A stretch of DNA of 64,000 nt, from positions 205,920 through 269,919 of the forward strand of contig RSEH01000004.1 of assembly GCA_006503475.1 (NCBI GenBank), in the 5' to 3' direction. Below the pieces are notes generated by a model. That model ran no database searches. It saw only the letters and a list, made by a program, of their open reading frames with translations, and was not told the origin of the DNA. Source of the stretch: Stentor roeselii. Taxonomy: Eukaryota; Ciliophora; Heterotrichea; Heterotrichida; Stentoridae. Both the position numbers and the translations under genes were made by a program. Every line of letters starts with the position of its first letter. Positions within the stretch are counted from its first letter, which is position 1. Positions 19,385 to 27,926 of the stretch are shown here, in pieces.

Positions 19385-20359
19385 ATGATAAACAACAGGT
19401 TTAAACAAGAGGAAGAACTAGGAAAAGGTAGTTTTGCAACAGTTTTCAAAGGAAAAGATACAAAACTCGGTCATCCTGTTGCAATAAAATTCATTGAAAT
19501 GACTTACAGTTCATTATTTTTAATCGAGTCTAAAGTTTTTACTAACGTTTCCGGCCGAGAGCATTTTCCGAGGTTGTACTGGTCAGGCGAGCATGATAAA
19601 AACTTCTACATTATCATGGAACTTATCGACAAGTCCTTATCCAACGTAATTTTAAATGAGTCTTTCGGTTTACATGAGATTTTGCAGCTAGGTCTTCAAA
19701 TATTAACAGCTTTGGAAACTCTTCATCTTTTAGGATATATTCACAGAGACCTGAAACCTGATAACATTCTTTTATCAGCGAAACATGATAAGTTTTTTCT
19801 TATTGATTATGGACTCTGCAAGACTTTCATTGACTCTGCCACAAAACATCACGCGCCGATGAGGGAAGATACGGCTTTTAAAGGAAATTTGATTTTTTGC
19901 TCTAAGAACATTCTCAGTGGAATCTCTGCAAGTCGAAGGGATGACATTGAGTCCTTGTTCTTGCTCATGATTTACTTGGTGAAAAAGGAACTTCCTTGGA
20001 TCAATGAAAAAAAAAACTTGGAGTGCATGATAGGAAGACGCAGCTCTGTTAACATCAATCAATTCATGCAGGGACTTCCTGCTGAAATCTTTGAAATTTT
20101 CAGCTACACCCAGACCTTAACTTATTACCAGACCCCGAACTACGCCTGGATCAGAGAAAAACTTGAAAATCTCAGAAAAAAAACATCTGAACCGTTACTT
20201 CGACTTAAAAGTTCAAAAAAAGTGAAAAGGTCTCGAACTGCTGCAAATAATAGAAGAATGACGAAAGTTTTGGAATGTGAAACTTTAAAAATTCCTCCAC
20301 CTGACTTTTCTCCTGAGTTTAGAGCGACTTTGAAGAAGTTGCGAGCGCATGTTAATTAA
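19385..20359 (+). CDS. Casein kinase 1-type Ser/Thr protein kinase
   Basis: 324-aa kinase with all catalytic elements: glycine loop GKGSFATVFKG (13-23), Lys35 in AIKF, HRDLKPDN with catalytic Asp122, and Asp141 in DYG. The DYG instead of DFG and the RRDDIESL motif (184-191) in place of APE identify the CK1 family. A basic tail after residue 280 (KKVKRSRTAANNRRM) is typical of CK1 tails. CK1 enzymes phosphorylate acidic or primed Ser/Thr sites; ciliates have many. The stop is 6 bp from the convergent PEX13 gene. Intact and probably active. Confidence 0.9.
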   Translation: MINNRFKQEEELGKGSFATVFKGKDTKLGHPVAIKFIEMTYSSLFLIESKVFTNVSGREHFPRLYWSGEHDKNFYIIMELIDKSLSNVILNESFGLHEILQLGLQILTALETLHLLGYIHRDLKPDNILLSAKHDKFFLIDYGLCKTFIDSATKHHAPMREDTAFKGNLIFCSKNILSGISASRRDDIESLFLLMIYLVKKELPWINEKKNLECMIGRRSSVNINQFMQGLPAEIFEIFSYTQTLTYYQTPNYAWIREKLENLRKKTSEPLLRLKSSKKVKRSRTAANNRRMTKVLECETLKIPPPDFSPEFRATLKKLRAHVN

Positions 20360-20365
20360 GTTATT

Positions 20366-21022
20366 CTAAAAATTCTCAAAGTCATCAACGTTTTCTCCGG
20401 GTTTGGCGAATTCGTTCCAACAAAACATTACAGCGAGCCAGACTAGGTAACATATGGCCAGGTTTAAGATGATCTTCTTGAAACTTAGTCTGTCTTTGTT
20501 TTGAGGTTTTTCACCTCGGCCTAGGAGATATAGTAAGTATTGCCAGAAGTATTGGATTTTGTCGTGAAGCATTTTTTGAAGTGCGAAAAGTCCTCCGGCG
20601 CCCCAGGCTTTGATTCTGAGAAGGGTTTCCCAGAACATGCGCATAGAGTTCATGCTATGTTCAATAGTTTCAGCAGTGAAGCACAAAGAGTTAACCATCA
20701 TAGAAAATCGTTCAATTGCCATCATTCCCCGTGAGCTGTTGCCATATCCTCCATACCCCATGCCATATCCTCCATAGCCTCCATAGCCCATTCCCCCGCC
20801 GTATCCCATTCCGCCATATCCCATGCCCATTCCCATTCCATATCCCATCATCCCAGGCCTCATCGAGTAGTTCATCGGCCTTCTATAAGAACTCGAGTTC
20901 AAAGCTGAATCACTATTCGCAACATTTGCCGTCACTGCAGGTTGAGACACTGCCGCACTTGTTGAAGGACTCAAGGCAGTCGAACTTCTTGCAAGTTCCC
21001 AAGGTTTAGGAGGAGCAGTCAT
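20366..21022 (-). CDS. PEX13: Peroxin-13, short form lacking SH3
   Basis: 218-aa peroxisomal membrane docking protein. The N-terminus MTAPPKPWE is the PEX13 signature. It is followed by a Gly/Tyr/Met-rich region (about residues 60-95, repeats of MGYGG), the family core helix (about 100-160, RFSMMVNSLCF and AWGAGGLFAL) and a transmembrane segment near 187-205. There is no SH3 domain, as in plant and many protist orthologues. In yeast and animals the YG-rich part is reported to form the cohesive phase through which import receptors pass. The DNA of this part is a simple repeat (20745-20865). Function is well supported. Confidence 0.88.
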   Translation of the reverse strand: MTAPPKPWELARSSTALSPSTSAAVSQPAVTANVANSDSALNSSSYRRPMNYSMRPGMMGYGMGMGMGYGGMGYGGGMGYGGYGGYGMGYGGYGNSSRGMMAIERFSMMVNSLCFTAETIEHSMNSMRMFWETLLRIKAWGAGGLFALQKMLHDKIQYFWQYLLYLLGRGEKPQNKDRLSFKKIILNLAICYLVWLAVMFCWNEFAKPGENVDDFENF

Positions 21023-21057
21023 GGAAATAATAAAAAACTAAAACCTTAAATTATTTA

Positions 21058-22353
21058 TTATTCTTCTTTTTTATATATTTTTTCAAGCTTTTCACTTAAA
21101 CTCTGAAAAGTCGTTCCTAGTTCAAAAGCGAGTTCTTTGACATTCGCTTTGTTGAAACTTCTGAAGTCCTGACATTCACTCATCACAAACTTGAGATTTT
21201 CACAGAGGATTCCCAGTTGTTTATCGAAAGAAGTGTCTTTAGACCCGACGACACTAAGATCAAGAAGTTCCTTTAAAGTGACATCAGGTCCTACGAACTC
21301 TTCAGTCCTGAACCATTCATGTCCGATGAGATCCTGAACCTTAAATCGTGATTCCGGGTCATATTTAGTCGCTCCACACAAGAAAGAGCAGAATTCTTTC
21401 GAAAATCGTGGCAAGTAAGGCATTTCAGAAGAGATAATCGCAGTATGAAACAAGCAGCACTCGCCTTTAAGCCCTGAAAGTTCTGCGAGCCAATCCCCTC
21501 CAACACTGGCATTTAAAAGAGTATATCCCAAGTCATAAACATCGTCTTCAAGGGTAGCTGGGCGAGTTCTTCCTTCTTCTTTAACAAGAAGCCGAGAGCT
21601 CAAAGCAAGGCTAAGTTTAGTTTTCCCATCACGAGTGAAAAGCACATGTGAAAGGTCAAGTCCTCCATAAGCTCCTGATTTTTTATGAAAATAACTAAGT
21701 GCAGCAAGGATTCTTTTCGTGACACTTCTAAGAACTTTTTCAGGAATCGCTCCAATTGACTCACAAAGGCGGAATAAAGAGTCGCCAGGCATGTACTCCA
21801 TGATAATAGTAACGCAACCTTCAGGGGTATTCCAGAAACTTGAACAAACCTCGACTAAATACCGCGAGCCTTTCTGAATACCTTGCCAGGACTTAAGCGT
21901 CTCAATCATTTTCTGCCTTACTAAAATAGTTCCCACTGGAAACTCTTTATTCGCGAACATTTTTAAAGTCGGCGCGTGTAAAGCCTTCCTCACAGTTCCA
22001 CCTCTTAAAGAAGTTGAACGCATCACGCCCAGGGTGACCATTTCTTCTAATCGCAAAATTGACTGGACAAGCATCTCACTGCCCAGGGTCAATGCAGGGT
22101 TGGTTATTTTAGGAAAATTCGCGAGTTTGTTTATCACCTTGCGAAGAGCTGTGCTTTCTGGAGAGACTTGCTTTATCGGGGAAAGAAGCTTTTTCACGTT
22201 TTTAAACTCGTTCATTGCTGTCAGGTCTGAATGATCTTGCAACTTTTTGTGGGTTAAATGCTTTGGCTGTGAAAATGCTTTTGGAAGACGACTGGAAATT
22301 ATTGGCTTTCCGATTGACATGGATGCTCTTGGCTCTTCTTCTTTTAGGATCAT
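21058..22353 (-). CDS. MAP2K-like pseudokinase
   Basis: 431 aa. The domain order and spacing follow a MAP kinase kinase/STE-type kinase: helix with RSTSLRGGTVRKALHAPT near 112-129, Lys136 as the VAIK equivalent, hinge EYMPGDSL (186-193), and a C-lobe ending in PESRFKVQDLIGHEWF. Both catalytic motifs are lost: HRD is replaced by Tyr229-Gly-Gly, with Leu-Asp-Leu-Ser-His for LKPSN, and DFG by Leu249-Ala-Leu. It should not transfer phosphate by the usual mechanism and is probably a scaffold or allosteric regulator. The N-terminal 90 residues are basic and unrecognised. It is conserved in frame over its full length, so it is not a pseudogene. Confidence 0.75.
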   Translation of the reverse strand: MILKEEEPRASMSIGKPIISSRLPKAFSQPKHLTHKKLQDHSDLTAMNEFKNVKKLLSPIKQVSPESTALRKVINKLANFPKITNPALTLGSEMLVQSILRLEEMVTLGVMRSTSLRGGTVRKALHAPTLKMFANKEFPVGTILVRQKMIETLKSWQGIQKGSRYLVEVCSSFWNTPEGCVTIIMEYMPGDSLFRLCESIGAIPEKVLRSVTKRILAALSYFHKKSGAYGGLDLSHVLFTRDGKTKLSLALSSRLLVKEEGRTRPATLEDDVYDLGYTLLNASVGGDWLAELSGLKGECCLFHTAIISSEMPYLPRFSKEFCSFLCGATKYDPESRFKVQDLIGHEWFRTEEFVGPDVTLKELLDLSVVGSKDTSFDKQLGILCENLKFVMSECQDFRSFNKANVKELAFELGTTFQSLSEKLEKIYKKEE

Positions 22354-22729
22354 CTTTATTTGGCAGTTCGGGATTGACTGGATTTTTTAAATTTTTAATT
22401 GGAGGGGTTTGGGAGAGATTTGAAGTGGTTGGAGATGGGATTAGAGTGATTTGGCAAATGGGGAGAAGATTGATGAAGGTTGAATATTTGGAGATGAGGA
22501 GGATTTTTGATGGTGGGTTTAGATGGGTTTATTGGAGGTTTAGAAGATCTTTGAAGGTTTTAGTTTTATTTTGAGGGAGTAGTTTTAAGTGGATTTTAAA
22601 ATTTATAGGTTTTCGTTTTTGAAGATATTTATTGAATAATGATGGCAAGTAGCTTGGGGCAATAAATCTCATCATGAAGTAAGTTGTTTTAGTAGTAAAG
22701 GTGCAAATTGGATTAAGGTATACTTATAA
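22354..22729. other. Intergenic region, G-rich plus strand
   Basis: Bases 22375-22575 are G-rich and almost C-free on the plus strand, so C-rich on the minus strand, consistent with the 5' flank of the minus-strand pseudokinase gene. The open frame on the plus strand here is a by-product of that bias. No other feature seen. Confidence 0.5.
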
Positions 22730-23035
22730 ATGGAAGTATTAAGAGTAGTACTCAATGCAGTCAAACCAAGTAACGCTTGGAGCAAGTTAAAATTTTACTC
22801 TTTGTTCGGAGTAGTAGGAGTATCGTCACTATCCTTTTGTTTCTCAGTGTATCAAAACTACGTCAATGAACCATACCGACTTACTGTGTGTAGGGATCAC
22901 TATACCCTCGTCAAAAAATTAGAAGCTTACAGTAATTCTTACTCCGAAATGCAAACGAAGCAATATATATATAGCTATATCGAGTGTTTAGAAAATGCTA
23001 AGTCTGGCAAGACGATAAAACCTCCATATCAATAG
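22730..23035 (+). CDS. Small hypothetical single-pass membrane protein
   Basis: 101-aa unrecognised protein with one hydrophobic segment near residues 22-42 (FYSLFGVVGVSSLSFCFSVY) followed by a polar, Tyr-rich tail with two Cys residues (CRDHYTLVKKLE and YIECLENAK). The size and layout would suit a mitochondrial inner-membrane subunit, but nothing specific supports that. Codon use is more AT-rich than in the adjacent genes. The ATG is preceded by a TATACTTATAA stretch. Confidence 0.55.
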   Translation: MEVLRVVLNAVKPSNAWSKLKFYSLFGVVGVSSLSFCFSVYQNYVNEPYRLTVCRDHYTLVKKLEAYSNSYSEMQTKQYIYSYIECLENAKSGKTIKPPYQ

Positions 23036-23437
23036 TTAGTTAATAACTTTAAAACCAGTCAGTCTTTAAGTCAACAAGATCACTCAAGAAATGCAAGGCA
23101 ATCAAGAAATTTAAAGGTTTAAATTAACAGAACCTGTTCATCAATAGTTTATTCGTGAATCTTAATGATTATTCGTAAGGTCTTAGAAATTAACCCGCTA
23201 TTATTTAAGTTATTTCTTAGAAAATCTTTAACCTCTTGTAATTTTAGATTACTTGTCTAATAACCAACTAAATTAATCCTAAAAAAAACTTTTTCACAAT
23301 TCTTCATTCTTCAAATAACAAAAAATCTTCATTTAACTCGAAAAAAATTCATCAACCCTAACTTTCACTAAAATCTTTAAACCTTCTAATAATTTTCTTG
23401 ATCCTTCCCCAACACCCTGTCCAAAGCCATATTTTTT
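23036..23437. other. Intergenic region
   Basis: AT-rich spacer with no recognisable gene. The last 150 bases before the coiled-coil gene become C-rich and G-free (23280-23435), the usual 5'-flank composition in this window. Confidence 0.4.
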
Positions 23438-25351
23438 ATGCAGGATCCTGAGGACAGCATAGATCAATCAACTCTTCTAACCTTTCAAGAAGAAAGACAA
23501 TGGCTCCGAAGCTATTCCGACCAGCTTCAGAATTTTTCGTCAAATCTTTCACACCCTCAGCCATTAGAGTCATTCCAAATGTTTTCGAATCCTTTCGAAA
23601 GCCTTGCAAAAAGTCTTCAACAGGAAGTGGATTCGTTGAAAGAAGAGCTGAATTTGAAACAATTGAAACTAGAAGACTTGAGCGTTAAACTGATAAACGA
23701 AGAGATTTTTCAAGATAGTTGGAAAAAATTGCTAGAAAAAGAAACTGAGTCGATTCGGGTGAAGATGTTGCAGCAAGAGGCTTTAATTGAAGAATTGCGT
23801 TTAAAGGTCACTCAACTGACGCAAGAGGAGAAAAACAAGGACCATGAAAACGAAGTCAGTTGTTTAAACACGAAGATAGTCCTGATGACTGATGAGTTTA
23901 AAGCTTTAGAAGCTGTTATAAGAGAAAAGGACAAAGAAATCTCTATTCTTAATGAAAAAATCGAGCAGGTTGAAGCGGAAAAATGCAAAGCATTGAGTTT
24001 ATTCTCCATGAAAGAGCAGAGAATCCGAGAGGAAATCGAGAGTTCTTACTCGTTTGTTGATTTGACACAGCAGGTGGACTACTACTCGAAGAAGATGAAA
24101 GAGTTCCAACATTTGTACTTAGAGCAGAAGTCCTACGAGGATAAAATTTTACAGGTCCTCGCCCGTAATAGAGAACTCGAAGCTTTAAATGACAGTCAAG
24201 GCCATCAACTATCTCAAGCCTTAACCGCCTTTTCCCATTTAAAGCAAGACTACGAGCTGATCACCATCAAGCATAAGTCCCTCAATCAACTCAACTCATC
24301 ACTTTCAGCAGCTCTTGACAAAGAAGTCAAAACAACTCAACAACTTTCTTTGGAAAAGTCTCTTCTTCAAAGCCAAGTCTCAAGTTTTCTTAAAGCAACA
24401 AGTTCTGGAATTTTTTCTTTTAACTCTGCTGAAGAACTCATCATTCAAAACACTAGGATTAACTCGAAACTCGCTGAAAATGAAAAGATTATCAAGGAAC
24501 TTAAAGAGAAAAACTTTGAATTGATCAGACGCTTGGAAACTTTTGAACACCCGAAAGATGTTCCTTTTATTGAAAATGAAGAAATTCCTGAAATTTCTAA
24601 TGATTTTGAAGGCTCTCGAGAAAAATTTATTGAAAACTTGGCTGTTAAAAACTTGAAACTTCTTGAAGAAAATGAGTATTTGATGCAAAGACAAAAACTT
24701 TCTGAGCTGAAAGAACGGGAAACAGCGAATTTGATTGAAGAACTTCAAGAAACAGTGAAAAATTTAGAGCAAAAATTAGAAAACTGCCAAATTATTGACT
24801 TTACTAGGATTGATCATGAACGATATGAAAAAGAAATCAGAGAACTTGAAGGAAATTTAGAGGCAAATCAAGGGATTGTTGAGGATTTGAAGAAGGTATC
24901 GAAGAAAATGAAGGAAAACTTTGAAGAGGTTGATGGAAGGTTGCAGGAAAAGGAATATCAACAGGTTTGTTCTTTGGTGGAATGGAAAAATACTCAAGAT
25001 GAATTAATTCGCAAAATTGAGGGCTTGGAAATTGAAGGAATTAATTTGAGAAAGCTTTTGAAGGAACTTGAACTTAGGTCTGAAGGCCAGATCTCTGCAA
25101 ATTTAATCGAAATGGAAATTATTAGGGGCAGGAATCAGAAACTTGAAGCAGATTATCTGGATCTGCAAAGTAAGAATATTTTGAATGAAATTAGTTTACA
25201 GGAAACTGTTAATCAGCTAAAAAATGAACTGCAGGATGAAAGGATGAAAAAAAGTGAAAAGGAACATTTGAAGGAGAGCTTGGGAAAAATAACGTATTTG
25301 GTTTATAAAGCACTTAAACGTCCGAATGACTTTGAAGATGCTCGTGGATAA
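23438..25351 (+). CDS. Long coiled-coil protein
   Basis: 637 aa. Apart from a polar head of about 60 residues, nearly the whole sequence is heptad coiled coil rich in Glu, Lys, Leu and Gln, with short breaks around residues 320-340 (SSGIFSFNSAEELI) and 375-395. There are no transmembrane segments and no catalytic motif. It looks like a structural scaffold of the SMC-tail/golgin/centrosomal type; no orthologue can be named. The frame is intact and the stop is 29 bp from the convergent minus-strand gene. Confidence 0.75.
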   Translation: MQDPEDSIDQSTLLTFQEERQWLRSYSDQLQNFSSNLSHPQPLESFQMFSNPFESLAKSLQQEVDSLKEELNLKQLKLEDLSVKLINEEIFQDSWKKLLEKETESIRVKMLQQEALIEELRLKVTQLTQEEKNKDHENEVSCLNTKIVLMTDEFKALEAVIREKDKEISILNEKIEQVEAEKCKALSLFSMKEQRIREEIESSYSFVDLTQQVDYYSKKMKEFQHLYLEQKSYEDKILQVLARNRELEALNDSQGHQLSQALTAFSHLKQDYELITIKHKSLNQLNSSLSAALDKEVKTTQQLSLEKSLLQSQVSSFLKATSSGIFSFNSAEELIIQNTRINSKLAENEKIIKELKEKNFELIRRLETFEHPKDVPFIENEEIPEISNDFEGSREKFIENLAVKNLKLLEENEYLMQRQKLSELKERETANLIEELQETVKNLEQKLENCQIIDFTRIDHERYEKEIRELEGNLEANQGIVEDLKKVSKKMKENFEEVDGRLQEKEYQQVCSLVEWKNTQDELIRKIEGLEIEGINLRKLLKELELRSEGQISANLIEMEIIRGRNQKLEADYLDLQSKNILNEISLQETVNQLKNELQDERMKKSEKEHLKESLGKITYLVYKALKRPNDFEDARG

Positions 25352-25380
25352 GATTAACAATATTTAATCATTAGCTTACT

Positions 25381-27000
25381 CTAAATACCAGATTTAAATG
25401 AAAAGTTGGAATCAGTTTCTGAGACTGGGGTATCACACAAGATATCTCCAAACAAAATCGAAGTTTGACTCATTTTATCAAGTAATTCTGACAATTTCGT
25501 TCTTCGATCCCAACCTTCATTCCTAAATATAATTGTTCTCTTAAAAATCGTAGCCAAGCTCCATAACTGCAGAGTTTCAATATGATAAACCTCTCCATCA
25601 CAACCCACTCCTATTTTTTCCAGCCAATGTGAGCAATTCATAAATTTTTCAATAAGCCAAGAGCCCTGAATCGCATCAAATCTAAAACTTTCAGAAGTTT
25701 TAATTTTTTTAAAGTCCACAAAATAAATTTTCGTTTGTTCTTCATTGACAGCTAAATTATTTTCTAATAAAATAGGAACAAAAAGCTTTTGATTATTCAT
25801 AAGTTTCAGAGTTTCTATCAACCTGCCTATTGAATGATAGATCAAATCCTCACTGACACAGATATTTTTATATAATTCGAATTTCTCGAAAAAGAGTTTT
25901 AAGACGTTTGAAGTAAAAGGATTTGACTCTTTTTTATATCTTCTCCTGTTTTTTGCAATTGAAATCAGATCTTCATGTGAGTAGCAAATTCCGTGAATTT
26001 TAGGCAAGGCTAAATTGCACTCTTGTTCATCTTCTGTCAATTTAAAAATGTTGTATTCTTTTGAACTTAATTTAATGAATCGAGTTACTTTTAAGATTGA
26101 ATTGATTTTATTGTTAGTGATAACTTTGAAGAAATATTTTATGCTTTTTTGTGCTACTTTTTCTTGATTCATCAAACTGTGAATGGAGTAGTTTTCGAAG
26201 TTTTTGATAAATTTGATTTCGGGTATTTTGTACCTGTGGAAAGTGAATTTTTGATAAGTGTATTGAATTTCATCAATCATTTCTTCCTGGCTTTTTAATT
26301 CATTTTCAATCATTTTATTCAAGCCAATATCATCAAATTTCAGTAAAGATAAAATTCTTCTTAATTTTTTTTTCCAGTTTTGATTCGCTTTCTGATTTTT
26401 TATAAAGTTTTCTGAGGCTTTTTTGTATCTTTTATTGAACTCCAGGAATTCTAACTGAAAATTAGACAAAATACAGTTTCTGAAAGATGTTATTAACTTT
26501 CTGCATATTAATTGATTTAGTTCTTCGTAGTTGTGGTTTAGGATGTCTTTTATATCGTAAATAGCATCTCCTAATTTCAGGAGATATTGAATGTCATAGT
26601 TTTCAGCAGGATTGTCGTAACTTTGAGCAGCATTTCTCAATGTTACTAAAGACTTTTCATAGAGAAGTTGCGTTGATTTTTCATAACCATGTGAATAGCA
26701 AATAAAACTCAAGCTCTCGAAGAAATCTTGAAATTCATCTGGGCGCAGCGTTGTTCTTGATTGATCCAGGGTAAACATTGCAAGAATGACAGATTGTACT
26801 ATAATCGCTAGATTTTCGATGATATTTTTTGAGTGATACATATCTTCGAAACTGTTTAAATGATCTTTTAGATTCGCTATACTCATTTTCTTCAGACATT
26901 CAAGAAAATTCATGATATCTTGATATTTTTCGTAATCTGAAAACGATTTAATGAACTTTTTTGTCAGAAACCTGCAGACACTTCCAATTGTATCTCTCAT
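25381..27000 (-). CDS. Helical protein with degenerate kinase-like C-lobe
   Basis: 539 aa from the ATG at 27000 (MRDTIGSV). The frame extends to 27135, but that part overlaps the divergent cyclophilin gene and looks antisense. Residues 1-250 are helical and unrecognised. The second half resembles a kinase: near residue 365 an IHGICYSHEDL hinge-like segment, then a helix IGRLIETLKLMNN, then PILLENNLAVNEEQTKIYFVDFKKI, which aligns in spacing with HRDxKPxNxL...KxxDFG but keeps only Asp-Phe. A W-x-L segment (LQLWSLATIF) could be the helix-F region. Similar in style to the protein at 7413-8918. A pseudokinase is the best guess. Confidence 0.5.
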   Translation of the reverse strand: MRDTIGSVCRFLTKKFIKSFSDYEKYQDIMNFLECLKKMSIANLKDHLNSFEDMYHSKNIIENLAIIVQSVILAMFTLDQSRTTLRPDEFQDFFESLSFICYSHGYEKSTQLLYEKSLVTLRNAAQSYDNPAENYDIQYLLKLGDAIYDIKDILNHNYEELNQLICRKLITSFRNCILSNFQLEFLEFNKRYKKASENFIKNQKANQNWKKKLRRILSLLKFDDIGLNKMIENELKSQEEMIDEIQYTYQKFTFHRYKIPEIKFIKNFENYSIHSLMNQEKVAQKSIKYFFKVITNNKINSILKVTRFIKLSSKEYNIFKLTEDEQECNLALPKIHGICYSHEDLISIAKNRRRYKKESNPFTSNVLKLFFEKFELYKNICVSEDLIYHSIGRLIETLKLMNNQKLFVPILLENNLAVNEEQTKIYFVDFKKIKTSESFRFDAIQGSWLIEKFMNCSHWLEKIGVGCDGEVYHIETLQLWSLATIFKRTIIFRNEGWDRRTKLSELLDKMSQTSILFGDILCDTPVSETDSNFSFKSGI

Positions 27001-27027
27001 TATTATTCTATATATCCAGAGATTTTC

Positions 27028-27918
27028 ATGATCGAAAGATTCATTCCTAACATAATGGAACCGCCAAGTCAAATCTTGGGTCAAGGCACATCGCCTGACT
27101 GGTACTTTTTGAAATCCTTCTGCAAGTCTAATCAAATCCCAATCAAAACCTCTTTATTTTTCTTAGATGACTGGATTTCAGTTCAAAAGTTGCATCTAAA
27201 CAAGTCCTCACCAGAGATAAAGTTCATCTTTTACCATCAAAACGAAAAATACACAAATTTCACCTTTCCAGTTCCAGTCTTTACCTGTAAAACTCCTCCA
27301 GTAAAGCGATTTCTCTTGAAATCCCTTCACAAGAAGTACATTGAATGGGAAATTTCACTGACAGGTTCAATTGAAAGAGTTTTAATCGAACTTGACTTCA
27401 AGTCCTGCCCAAGAACCTCCGAAAACTTTTGGCAAATTAGTACAAATCATCCTTTTCTGTCATATGTCAATTCAAGTTTTCATCGAAGTGTGAAAAGTTG
27501 TTTTATTGAAGGTGGGATGATTGAAGGTGAGACTCATTCAATATATGGGGATTACTTCCCTGATGAAAATTTTAATTATCGACATTCAGAGGCTGGAGTG
27601 ATTGGAATGGTCAAGTCGGCCTCTGGAATGAACGGCACTCGATTTTATATCACTTTGAGGCCTATCGCTTATTTTGATGGAAAACTCGTTGCTTTTGGAA
27701 AGGTGGTCGAAGGCATTGATGTTATCAGGAAAATTGCTGGGTTAACTACTTCTAATCAAGTCATTGTCCCCCAGGTGGTCATTGTGAAAAGTCAGGAGTT
27801 TTTGAGTAAAAGAGAAAATGTGGAGGAAATGAGGAAAACTGGAGGTTTTGAAAACTTTGATAAGAGAAAATCGACAGGTTTTCGAGAACTTGCCAATGAA
27901 TTATTAAAATTTGTTTAA
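27028..27918 (+). CDS. Divergent cyclophilin-type peptidyl-prolyl isomerase
   Basis: 296 aa; an alternative start at 27055 gives MEPPSQIL. Residues about 105-260 are a cyclophilin domain: RTSENFWQIST, FHRSVK (Arg153 equals the catalytic Arg55 of CypA), EGGMIEG, SIYGDYFPDENF, and MNGTRFYITL followed by FDGKLVAFGKV. Several active-site positions differ: Gln63 to Glu161, Gln111 to Arg205, Phe113 to Tyr207, Trp121 to Tyr215, so activity and cyclosporin binding are doubtful. The first 100 residues are not cyclophilin and are unrecognised. The stop lies 8 bp from the convergent cyclase gene. Confidence 0.85.
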   Translation: MIERFIPNIMEPPSQILGQGTSPDWYFLKSFCKSNQIPIKTSLFFLDDWISVQKLHLNKSSPEIKFIFYHQNEKYTNFTFPVPVFTCKTPPVKRFLLKSLHKKYIEWEISLTGSIERVLIELDFKSCPRTSENFWQISTNHPFLSYVNSSFHRSVKSCFIEGGMIEGETHSIYGDYFPDENFNYRHSEAGVIGMVKSASGMNGTRFYITLRPIAYFDGKLVAFGKVVEGIDVIRKIAGLTTSNQVIVPQVVIVKSQEFLSKRENVEEMRKTGGFENFDKRKSTGFRELANELLKFV

Positions 27919-27926
27919 AGTCTATG

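Noticed and set aside
22215-22574. 119-codon plus-strand frame rich in Arg, Trp and Gly
   Set aside because: It overlaps the pseudokinase start and is produced by the G-rich strand bias of the 5' flank.
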